Source: CAYSCS01 sp964429695
GTDB lineage: Bacteria > Acidobacteriota > Aminicenantia > Aminicenantales > Aminicenantaceae
Assembly (NCBI GenBank): GCA_964429695.1
Contig: CAYSCS010000022.1
Span: forward strand, 1 to 64,000
Length of the DNA: 64,000 nucleotides
Reading direction: 5' to 3'
Positions 51,907-59,737 of this stretch are shown here, in pieces (the stretch's first letter is position 1; each line of letters opens with the position of its first letter). The position numbers and the translations under genes are program-made. The notes under the pieces are model-generated. The model did no database searches, was not told where the DNA came from, and saw only the letters and a program-made list of their open reading frames with translations.

Positions 51907-52881
51907 TTACCTCAGGCCCAGAATCTCTTCCAGTCGATCGACAAGAGAAGACCAGGTAAAACTTTTAATCCTTTCATAACCGGCGCAAGCAAGACGATGG
52001 CGAAGATTCTCATTATAAAGAAGCTTCTTTATCGCACGTTTGAGAAAAAAAGAATAAGGGAACCTGACTACTAATGCAGTCTTTTGATGAAAAGCAAAGT
52101 CCTGAGTGCCACTCTTAGTACAAATCACTGGAATTTTACATGCCATTGCCTCTGCTGTCGTGTTTGACCAGCCCGCCCTTCTTTCTGCACTGACGAAAAC
52201 GTCTGCCTGGGAATATAGCCATGCCATTTTTTCTTGAGGAAGATTAAGATGAAATTCATAGGGAATCTTAATCGGGAGCACTGGTGGCGAGTCGATTCTT
52301 CCTCTCCCCACGAGGCTATCGAAAAGGATAAGCTTTAAATTCGGGTGCTTTTTATAAAGACTTTCTGCAGCACGGATGACATGAGAAATACCTTTTCTTT
52401 TTCTGGAAAGTCTTCCATAACAGAGGATGCGAAACTCATCTTTCGAGCCCTCTCTTTGAGATGGGTAGAATGTTAGAAGATTAACGCCTCCTGCTAGCTT
52501 TAGACAGCGAACTCCATACCTCTTCTCAATTCGTCTGCAAATTCCTTCTGAATTTCCTAAGAAAACAAAGTCTTTCCGCATCACTTCTCTTTCTTTCTTG
52601 TGTCCCTCAAGCAAAAAATAGAAAAATTTTTGTTTTGCTTTAAGCCTTTCGAATTGATCCAAGACAGAGTATTCGCTACAGAAACAGGCATCGAAGATCT
52701 CTTCTTCTAAATGGGAAAATGGAGAAGTTTTCCCTTTAAAATCAAGCCATCGAGGGGGAAGACCATCAGGAGTAAAAATCACAAAATCATGCCCTCTTTT
52801 CGAAAGCTCGTTTCCTATTTCTATATATCGTCGCACTCCACCAAAAACTTCAAAATGGGGAAGAACTGCCGCAAGCTTCAT
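51907..52881 (-). CDS. GT4-family glycosyltransferase
   Basis: 324 residues with a compact GT-B fold. MKLAAVLPHFEVFGGVRRYI at the start; LCYGRLSRKRKGISHVIRAA in the donor domain; FVSAERRAGWSNTTAEAMAC in place of the usual GT4 E-x7-E loop, with Glu at the second position. It is unlike the four enzymes at 11-16 kb. It lies 53 bp before the DUF465 gene on the same strand and may be the first gene of that operon. Specificity unknown. Confidence 0.87.
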   Translation of the reverse strand: MKLAAVLPHFEVFGGVRRYIEIGNELSKRGHDFVIFTPDGLPPRWLDFKGKTSPFSHLEEEIFDACFCSEYSVLDQFERLKAKQKFFYFLLEGHKKEREVMRKDFVFLGNSEGICRRIEKRYGVRCLKLAGGVNLLTFYPSQREGSKDEFRILCYGRLSRKRKGISHVIRAAESLYKKHPNLKLILFDSLVGRGRIDSPPVLPIKIPYEFHLNLPQEKMAWLYSQADVFVSAERRAGWSNTTAEAMACKIPVICTKSGTQDFAFHQKTALVVRFPYSFFLKRAIKKLLYNENLRHRLACAGYERIKSFTWSSLVDRLEEILGLR

Positions 52882-52941
52882 CTTTAGTGAACCTATTGCG
52901 GTGATAATAAATTAGTCAAGAACTCTGGCCTTAAGAAGTAA

Positions 52942-52970
52942 TTGACTTTCTTTTAAAGGAAAATTATACT
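52942..52970 (+). promoter_or_regulatory. tRNA-Phe promoter
   Basis: TTGACT (52942-52947), 17-bp spacer, TATACT (52965-52970). The predicted start is near 52977, 11 bases upstream of the mature tRNA. Confidence 0.8.
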
Positions 52971-52987
52971 AAAAAACTCTAAAGAAA

Positions 52988-53060
52988 GGCGAGGTAGCTC
53001 AGTCGGTAGAGCGAGGGACTGAAAATCCCTGCGTCGGCGGTTCGATTCCGTCCCTCGCCA
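52988..53060 (+). tRNA. tRNA-Phe (anticodon GAA)
   Basis: 73 bases in full cloverleaf: acceptor GGCGAGG/CCTCGCC with discriminator A, D-arm GCTCAGTCGGTAGAGC, anticodon stem AGGGA/TCCCT with loop CTGAAAA (GAA at 34-36), T-arm with GGTTCGATTCC. The 3' CCA is not encoded (CTCC follows the A). It stands alone between a divergent glycosyltransferase and convergent galU. Confidence 0.97.
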
Positions 53061-53358
53061 CTCCATCCTCTAAAATCGGAAAAATCAAAAGAAGAAACGA
53101 ATTTTTTTATTCTCATAGATAAAAGTCATATTTATCCTTTAAATAAAATGAACGTTCTGAAAATTTTAAATAAAGCTTTTAAGAACTTTCTTGAAAATAA
53201 TTCTTTCACTCTTCGCAAATAGAATATTAGAAGAATTAAAAGGGAACAAAAATGGATAGTTTCTAAAAAGAGTTAATTCCTACTTTCCTCTAAAAGACCT
53301 GAGGGAGAAAGGAAGAATCCTTCTTCTTTTTGAACAAATAGAAGATAAATTTTCTGGG

Positions 53359-54225
53359 TTAATGCTGAATAAGCTTTTTCAGAATTTCTTCCAGCTTCTC
53401 TTTGAACTGCTCTCTCTTAAGTGCAAGCTCGATTGTGGCCTCGATAAATCCCAATTTGTCCCCTGCATCATATCTTTTTCCTTCAAAAACATACCCATAG
53501 ACAGGCCTATTTTTAATCAAGAGTCTTATTGCATCTGTAATTTGAACCTCGCCTCTATGGTCAGGAGCCGTCCTTTTAATAGCGTCAAAGATTTCTGGCG
53601 TAAAAATATATCTTCCAAAAATCCCGAGGTCTGATAAGGCCTCCTCTGGGCCTGGTTTTTCAATCACATCTTCAATTTGAAAAATCTTTTCTTTTATCTT
53701 CTTGGGTTTGATGATTCCATATTTCTTGGTGCCTTCTTCATCCACTCTCCCCAAGGCGATGACTGGGCTCTCAAGCTCAAAAAAGGCATCCATAAGTTGT
53801 TTAATACAGGGAGGGTCACAATCAAAGATATCATCAGGAAGCAAAACCGAAAAAGGCTCGTTATTCACAAAACTTTCACCCAAAAGAATAGCATGACCAA
53901 GACCAAGGGGTTTTTGCTGTCGGATGTAACACATTTCAGCAAGGCTTGAGATGCATTCTATCTCTTTCAGAAGTTCAGTCTTCCCTTTCTCCTCTAAAAA
54001 CCGCTCGAGTTCAGGGTTTCTATCAAAATAATCTTCCAAAGATGATTTTCCTCTTGAAGTTATGATAGCGATGGATTCAATTCCAGCCGAAACAGCCTCC
54101 TCTACTCCATATTGGATCAGTGGCTTATCAATTATGGGAAGCATTTCCTTTGGCTGGGATTTAGTGGCAGGCAGGAAGCGAGTTCCAAAACCAGCCGCAG
54201 GAATGATCGCCTTCTTGATTCTCAC
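53359..54225 (-). CDS. galU: UTP-glucose-1-phosphate uridylyltransferase
   Basis: 288 residues. The nucleotide-binding motif is AAGFGTRFLPATKSQPKEML; VEEAVSAGIESIAIITSRGK, LLPDDIFDCDPP and GKRYDAGDKLGFIEATIELA are GalU signatures. It makes UDP-glucose, a donor for surface glycans, and so links the phosphohexomutase at 30 kb with the glycosyltransferases. GTG start, weak AAAAGGG upstream. About 300 bp separate it from the tRNA and hold nothing I recognise. Confidence 0.95.
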   Translation of the reverse strand: MRIKKAIIPAAGFGTRFLPATKSQPKEMLPIIDKPLIQYGVEEAVSAGIESIAIITSRGKSSLEDYFDRNPELERFLEEKGKTELLKEIECISSLAEMCYIRQQKPLGLGHAILLGESFVNNEPFSVLLPDDIFDCDPPCIKQLMDAFFELESPVIALGRVDEEGTKKYGIIKPKKIKEKIFQIEDVIEKPGPEEALSDLGIFGRYIFTPEIFDAIKRTAPDHRGEVQITDAIRLLIKNRPVYGYVFEGKRYDAGDKLGFIEATIELALKREQFKEKLEEILKKLIQH

Positions 54226-54288
54226 CCTTTTACCAAAATTTACTTTCTTTAATCAACATCCCCATTCTCGATTAAAATCTCAAATTTT

Positions 54289-55605
54289 TCAGAATCTATA
54301 ACCTATGGAGATATTGGGCACAATCATAACCATCTTATAAATCCCGGGCATGGCAGTTTCATATTCTGGGTCGGTAAGTTTCTTTTCAAACTGAATATCC
54401 CTATCTTTTCCCTTCAGATATTCAAATCCTATATCGATCTGCAATCCATCCAAATTATAGCCTATTCCTGCAGTGAAGACATTGAAATCATAATTAGGAA
54501 GGAGAACATTCATAGTCTTGTCAGGAGCAGGAGAAGGGTCCCAGTAATATCCACCCCGAACGGCAAAATTATTGATTCTGTATTCTGCGCCTACCCTTAT
54601 CTGCAGCACATCATCCCAGTGCATCGGTCTTTCCTTATCAATGAGCAGGTTCCAGATAGGGTCTTCATACTCAGTCTTGAAAACATCTATCTTCGACCAC
54701 TGAGTCCATTGCGCATCAGCTGTAATTGTTAGCTCCTTAAAAGGCTTTAAGGCAATTCCACCTGCAAGCCACATCGGCCAAGTAACTTCCCGCTCAACGC
54801 TTGAGGTCGTAGGTATATTTGCCCCATAAAGTGGTGTCCCGGGAATCATGCTCAGGATGTTGATCTTGGAGATAGAAATATCTCCGCTAAAGCTTATGGT
54901 ACTTGAAGTGCGCAATGTCCCACCAAGACTGAGCATATCGTTTGGTTTAAGAAGAATCCCCAAAGTAGCACCATACCCCCATCCTGAAAGGCTTTCTTCG
55001 TACTGACCAATATCAATCCCGAGGTCTTCGCTACCTGCGTGAGTCTTAACTTTGAACTGGGCATAATTAATGTTCAAAGAAGCGCCCAAAAGTAATTTCT
55101 CGCTGAGCTTTAAAGCAAGGGCGGGGGCAATGGTAACCATCCCTATCCTGCTTTCCCACTCATAGGTTTTATTCATAGAAAGAAGCTTGAAATCCTCACC
55201 ATCCCACTTTGAACCAAGCCCTGAAGGAACGTAAATTCCCACCCCAGCAACCAGATTATTGCTCAGAGGGAAATAGAAGGCCCCCATGCCTGCGAGGTAA
55301 TTCATTCTCTGAGTCTGGGCATCGACTAAAGTGATAGGTCCGATGATTGTCGGAATGTCCATCTTGTATTCTCCTGAAGGAATAATATCCACTCCATAGA
55401 AGCCAAAATAAAAGCTATCAAATTGAGCAATTCCTGCTGGATTCCAATGGAGAGCGCTGAAATCATCTGCTAAACCTACGAAGGCTCCTCCCATAGCCAG
55501 AGCCCTTGATCCGAGGCTGTTGAGATTTAAGCCATTAGCAGAACAAATACTCCAGAGAAGGAAGCTTAAACCCATAAAGACCAATATTTTTCTTTTCTCT
55601 ATCAT
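54289..55605 (-). CDS. OmpP1/FadL-family outer membrane protein
   Basis: 438 residues. Signal peptide (about 1-24, LLWSICSANG), then the family N-terminus LGSRALAMGGAFVGLADDFS and ALHWNPAGIAQ. The remainder shows alternating beta strands ending in a C-terminal aromatic (MIVPNISIGYRF), the outer-membrane insertion signal. FadL-type barrels pass hydrophobic compounds; substrate unknown. AGGAGG upstream of the ATG. The 63 bp to galU make cotranscription possible but not certain. Confidence 0.9.
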   Translation of the reverse strand: MIEKRKILVFMGLSFLLWSICSANGLNLNSLGSRALAMGGAFVGLADDFSALHWNPAGIAQFDSFYFGFYGVDIIPSGEYKMDIPTIIGPITLVDAQTQRMNYLAGMGAFYFPLSNNLVAGVGIYVPSGLGSKWDGEDFKLLSMNKTYEWESRIGMVTIAPALALKLSEKLLLGASLNINYAQFKVKTHAGSEDLGIDIGQYEESLSGWGYGATLGILLKPNDMLSLGGTLRTSSTISFSGDISISKINILSMIPGTPLYGANIPTTSSVEREVTWPMWLAGGIALKPFKELTITADAQWTQWSKIDVFKTEYEDPIWNLLIDKERPMHWDDVLQIRVGAEYRINNFAVRGGYYWDPSPAPDKTMNVLLPNYDFNVFTAGIGYNLDGLQIDIGFEYLKGKDRDIQFEKKLTDPEYETAMPGIYKMVMIVPNISIGYRF

Positions 55606-55886
55606 CCTAACCTCCTTTTACTTGCTTCGTCCTTATATGTTTATCTTATTCCCGATTTTTTTTCAATAAGAAGTCAGGAGAATCATCTTCCAAAAGCGTG
55701 ATAATTTATTCTCACCATTGGAAAGGATTTCTAGCTAAATGTATATAGTGCCTCATCCAAAAAAGTTAAATTACCTACCTTTAGAGCTTGATCTCATGAC
55801 GTCTCAATTTATTTGATTTTTCTAAAAAGTCCCTCCTTTTTTGAGATCTTGTTAGTTATTCCTCTTGGTTGTTGTTAGCAAAAAAA
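55606..55886. other. Intergenic region left of repeat copy B
   Basis: AT-rich DNA upstream of the OmpP1 gene, with the poly-A flank of the MITE-like copy at its right end. No gene and no confident promoter seen. Confidence 0.35.
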
Positions 55887-56102
55887 TTCATCTCCCGATT
55901 AGTTGATAAAAATTTTAATCTTCGCACATGTAATAGAAAATTATCGTTGAGGAAAGTGTAGGAATGAGAGCCACGATGTGAGCTGGAGAATGAAAGATAA
56001 ACTCTTTTGTACACCTCATAATCTTAAGCCTCATATTAAAATAAGATACGTATTTCTTTTTCTCTTCCCATATGAGAGTTTACCAATTAATTAGGAGAAG
56101 AA
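55887..56102 (+). repeat. MITE-like element, copy B (216 bp)
   Basis: The left end TTCATCTCCCGATTAGTTGA continuing TAAA (55887-55910) is an inverted repeat of the right end (56079-56102, reading on the complement TTCTTCTCCTAATTAATTGG then TAAA), with 19 of 24 positions matching and most mismatches transitions. The interior matches copy C at 62643-62852 along its length (TTAATCTTCGC, GAGGAAA, GGAATGAGAGCC, CTGGAGAATGAAAGATAAAC). Both flanks are A-rich, so a short target duplication cannot be confirmed. No ORF inside. Confidence 0.75.
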
Positions 56103-56373
56103 CCCCAAAAAATAAATAAAATTATTTTAAAGTCTTTTAGAAGAGATCCTGGACTTTGAGTTTGAAAATTATTCTTATGTAGAGAAAATGATTTGATTCA
56201 GGTTCACTTCAGGAAAAAAATTGCTCACACCCTAAAAAGAAGGATTCTCACCAAAGTAGAAATTAAAGTCGCCTTTCCTTTCTTTCTCCCCGAAATTTTG
56301 GGTAACGATTTTCATTACCTTTACTATTTTTCTATTTTTTTAACCACTTAGCTTCTTGATTATGACTCTTTTC
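56103..56373. other. Intergenic region right of repeat copy B
   Basis: AT-rich spacer between the repeat and the end of the NifU-domain gene. Nothing else recognised. Confidence 0.35.
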
Positions 56374-56595
56374 CTAAATAGCCTGGACCTCTTTTACTTG
56401 AGGGACTTTCTTTTTTATGAATTGAGAAATACCATGAGCCAGAGTCATTTGTCTCATCGGGCACCCTTCACAAGCACCCAAAAGCCTGATTTTGACCACT
56501 CCTTCATCCGTCACTTCAATGAATTCTACATCTCCACCATCGGCTTGAAGATGTGGTCTTATTTCTTCAATTGCTTTCTTAACCTCTTCTATCAT
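56374..56595 (-). CDS. NifU C-terminal-domain (Nfu-like) protein
   Basis: 73 residues, a stand-alone NifU_C domain: IRPHLQADGGDVEFIEVTDE and the cluster-binding GACEGCPMRQMTLAHGI (C-x2-C). Such proteins carry a bridging 4Fe-4S cluster to targets. In this window the UDG and the helicase-nuclease are Fe-S proteins. Starts with an ATGA overlap on the clpB stop and AAGGAG upstream. Confidence 0.9.
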   Translation of the reverse strand: MIEEVKKAIEEIRPHLQADGGDVEFIEVTDEGVVKIRLLGACEGCPMRQMTLAHGISQFIKKKVPQVKEVQAI

Positions 56596-59201
56596 CTAAG
56601 CTCCTTTTCTATGATTTCTCTATCTTTTCTGATGAAGAAAAAATTCCCATCCTTGTTAACATCGATTCTAACAATATCTCCCTCAATAAACGCTCCCTCC
56701 AGAATCTTCATGGCTAAAGGATTTTGAATTTCTCTCTGAATTACCCTCTTGAGAGGTCTAGCTCCATAGACAGGGTCATATCCACGTTCGGCAAGCAATC
56801 TCTTGGCCTTTTCACTGAGTTCAATTTCCATCTTCTTCTCTCTCATTCTCTTTTTAAGTTCCTCGATCTGAAGCTCAACAATCTGAAGAATAACTTCAAA
56901 GGGGAGGGCTTTAAAGATTATGACTTCATCAATTCTGTTAAGAAATTCCGGCCGAAAATGTTCCTCCAGGATAATCTTGACTTCCTTCTCCATCCTTTCA
57001 AAATCCTGACTTAACTCTTTTATAACCTGACTCCCGAGGTTAGAGGTCATGATGATGATGGTGTTTTTGAAATCGATCGTCCTGCCTTTCCCATCTGTCA
57101 ACCTCCCCTCGTCTAGAATTTGAAGAAGAATGTTGAAAACATCAGGATGTGCCTTTTCAATTTCATCAAGAAGAATGATTGAATAAGGCCTTCTCTTTAC
57201 TGCTTCGGTTAGCTGACCACCCTCTTCATAACCCACATATCCTGGAGGAGCGCCAATCAAACGAGAAACTGTGTGCTTCTCCATGTATTCAGACATATCA
57301 AGCCTTACCATTGCTCTTTCATCATCGAAAAGAAATTCTGCAAGGGCACGCGCAAGCTCTGTTTTCCCAACCCCAGTTGGACCTAAAAAAATAAAAGAGC
57401 CCAAAGGTCTTGAAGCATCTTGGAGTCCTGCCCGAGCTCTTCTGATAGTGTCTGAAACAATCCGTAAAGCATGGTCCTGACCTATCACCCTCTTCTGCAG
57501 GTTTTTCTCCATGTTCACCAACTTCTCAAGTTCTCCTTCGAGCATCTTAGAAACAGGGATCCCAGTCCATTTGGAAACAATCAATGCCACATCCTCTTCA
57601 TCCACTTCCTCTTTAAGCATCTTTCCTTTTTTCTGGATTTCAGCCAGTTTTTCTGCAATCTTATTCAATTCCTTCTGTTTCTCCAACAAAATTCCATACC
57701 GAATCTCTGCAACCCTTTCCAGATTTCCCCTTCTCTCTGCATTCTGTTCCTCTATCTTGAGATTATCTATCTCCTCTTTCAATTTATTCATCGAGTCGAT
57801 GAGTTCTTTCTCCTCTTTCCAGCGTGCCTTCAGAAAATCACTCTTTTCTTTCAGTTCTGCTAATTCCCTGTTCAAAGATTTTAGTTTTTCCCTGGCACTC
57901 TCGTCTTTTTCTTTCTTCAGAGCCTGTTTCTCTATTTCTATCTGGATTATCCTTCTCTCAAGCTCATCAATTTCCTCGGGCATGCTATCGATTTCAATCC
58001 GAATGCGTGAAGCTGCTTCATCGATTAAATCGATTGCCTTATCAGGCAAATATCTGTCAGTTATATATCGATTGGAAAGAGTCGCTGCTGCAACGAGGGC
58101 AGAATCCTTGATTTTCACTCCATGATGGATTTCATATTTTTCCTTCAGTCCCCGCAGAATAGAAATCGTTTCTTCAACAGAAGGCTCTCCGACGTAGACC
58201 TGCTGGAACCTTCTTTCAAGTGCAGCATCTCGCTCAATATATTTTTTATATTCATTGAGAGTTGTGGCTCCCACACAACGAAGTTCACCCCTTGCGAGGG
58301 GGGGCTTGAGCATGTTTGATGCATCTACTGCACCTTCAGCAGCTCCAGCGCCAATAATCGTATGAAGTTCATCAATGAATAGAATTATATTCCCTTCAGC
58401 CTCTTTTATCTCCTTTAACACGGCTTTCAGCCTGTCCTCAAATTCTCCTCTATATTTTGTTCCTGCAATCAAAGCTCCGATATCAAGCGCGATAAGCCTT
58501 TTATCCTTTAGAGATTGGGGTACATCGCCATTGGCTATTCTTTGCGCAAGGCCTTCCACAATGGCCGTTTTCCCCACCCCTGCTTCTCCAATTAAAACTG
58601 GATTGTTCTTTGTCCTTCGCGAGAGTACCTGTATCACTCGCCTGATTTCATCTTCTCTTCCTATCACAGGGTCCAGTTTCCCCTGCCTAGCAAGCTCTGT
58701 CAAATCCCGAGCGAAGCGTTCGAGGACTCGATACTTTACCTCAGGCTGTTGGTCTGTAACCCTCTGGGTTCCCCTTATGGTCCTCAAGGCCTTGAGGGCT
58801 AAATCCTCTTTAACTCCATTTTCCTTGAGAACTCTTGAAGCCGCTGAGCTCCCCTCTTTAAGTAACGCAAGGAAAATATGTTCTGTGGAGATGTATTCAT
58901 CTCTGAGTTTTTCTGCTTCTTTCTCTGCATCGGTTAATATCTTTCTTAGAGTTGACGAAAGATATACTTCTCCTCCTGTAACTTTAGGAAGTTTTTCTAA
59001 AACCTCCTCTATCTCTCTCTTCTTTTGAGCTGGATTTATTCCGATCTTTGCCAGAATTGAACTCACCACATTTTCTTCTTGAGACAAGAAAGCCCACAGA
59101 AGATGTTCAGGAGCTAGCTCCTGGTGACCGAGTTCTTCTGCCTTCATTTGAGCAAGTTGGACTGCCTGCTGGCTCATCAGAGTAAACTTATCCCAACGCA
59201 T
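56592..59201 (-). CDS. clpB: ATP-dependent disaggregase ClpB
   Basis: 869 residues, full length. N-domain repeats (QAVQLAQMKAEELGHQELAP; EAEKLRDEYISTEHIFLALL), first AAA+ with Walker A GEAGVGKTAIVEGLA, a long ClpB-type middle coiled coil (about 405-525), second AAA+ with GPTGVGKTELARALAEFLF, and the C-terminal region ending RPLKRVIQREIQNPLAM. It resolves protein aggregates with DnaK. It has its own promoter at 59218-59246; no CIRCE operator was seen. Confidence 0.96.
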   Translation of the reverse strand: MRWDKFTLMSQQAVQLAQMKAEELGHQELAPEHLLWAFLSQEENVVSSILAKIGINPAQKKREIEEVLEKLPKVTGGEVYLSSTLRKILTDAEKEAEKLRDEYISTEHIFLALLKEGSSAASRVLKENGVKEDLALKALRTIRGTQRVTDQQPEVKYRVLERFARDLTELARQGKLDPVIGREDEIRRVIQVLSRRTKNNPVLIGEAGVGKTAIVEGLAQRIANGDVPQSLKDKRLIALDIGALIAGTKYRGEFEDRLKAVLKEIKEAEGNIILFIDELHTIIGAGAAEGAVDASNMLKPPLARGELRCVGATTLNEYKKYIERDAALERRFQQVYVGEPSVEETISILRGLKEKYEIHHGVKIKDSALVAAATLSNRYITDRYLPDKAIDLIDEAASRIRIEIDSMPEEIDELERRIIQIEIEKQALKKEKDESAREKLKSLNRELAELKEKSDFLKARWKEEKELIDSMNKLKEEIDNLKIEEQNAERRGNLERVAEIRYGILLEKQKELNKIAEKLAEIQKKGKMLKEEVDEEDVALIVSKWTGIPVSKMLEGELEKLVNMEKNLQKRVIGQDHALRIVSDTIRRARAGLQDASRPLGSFIFLGPTGVGKTELARALAEFLFDDERAMVRLDMSEYMEKHTVSRLIGAPPGYVGYEEGGQLTEAVKRRPYSIILLDEIEKAHPDVFNILLQILDEGRLTDGKGRTIDFKNTIIIMTSNLGSQVIKELSQDFERMEKEVKIILEEHFRPEFLNRIDEVIIFKALPFEVILQIVELQIEELKKRMREKKMEIELSEKAKRLLAERGYDPVYGARPLKRVIQREIQNPLAMKILEGAFIEGDIVRIDVNKDGNFFFIRKDREIIEKELR

Positions 59202-59217
59202 TTTTACCTCCTCATTT

Positions 59218-59246
59218 ATTTAAATATTGCCCCCTTTCAATGTCAA
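59218..59246 (-). promoter_or_regulatory. clpB promoter
   Basis: On the minus strand: TTGACA (59241-59246), 17-bp spacer, TTAAAT (59218-59223). The predicted start near 59211 falls at the GAGGAGG ribosome binding site (59206-59213), so the leader is very short. Confidence 0.65.
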
Positions 59247-59298
59247 GAAAAGAAACAGAGCGTTTCCCAAATAATTTTCATTTTTTTCTGATTTCTTC

Positions 59299-59326
59299 TT
59301 GACAATTTAATAAAAATTGTTATTTT
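59299..59326 (+). promoter_or_regulatory. Promoter of the small acidic protein gene
   Basis: TTGACA (59299-59304), 16-bp spacer, TATTTT (59321-59326). The predicted start near 59333 leaves an 11-base leader with GAGAGA before the ATG at 59344. Confidence 0.65.
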
Positions 59327-59343
59327 TCTTTTGAGAGATTTCA

Positions 59344-59661
59344 ATGGAAGAAATAGAAATAACTTCTTGGCTAACCTTAGATGCCATAAAGAAAAAAGCA
59401 AAGATTATAGAAAAAGTTGGTGACCTCCAATCAGGCCATTACATGTCTGTCTTCTGTGTAATAGAAGAAGACTTCCTTGAGCTTTGTTACAGCGATGTGG
59501 AATCTAATTATCTCCGTCGTTATGAGGATAAAGAAGAATTTGAACTAGCTATAGAGAAGCGGAAAGAAGAAGAAGGAGAGTCTTCATATGATGAAAGCTT
59601 CGGGGAAGAGGAATTTGAGGAAGAAGAGATTGAAGGCGATTTCAATCTTGAAGATGATTAA
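59344..59661 (+). CDS. Small acidic protein of unknown family
   Basis: 105 residues. A structured N-terminal ~75 residues (ITSWLTLDAIKKKAKIIEKV, QSGHYMSVFCVIEEDFLELC) is followed by a very acidic tail (SFGEEEFEEEEIEGDFNLED). I recognise no family. It has its own promoter, divergent from clpB, and no operon partners. The tail could mimic nucleic acid or bind a basic partner, but that is speculation. Confidence 0.75.
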   Translation: MEEIEITSWLTLDAIKKKAKIIEKVGDLQSGHYMSVFCVIEEDFLELCYSDVESNYLRRYEDKEEFELAIEKRKEEEGESSYDESFGEEEFEEEEIEGDFNLEDD

Positions 59662-59737
59662 AACCTAATTTTCCTTCTCCTCCGCTTCCATTCACAAGAT
59701 AACCGGCTTTAAAATATCGTTAATCTAAGAAGTAAAA

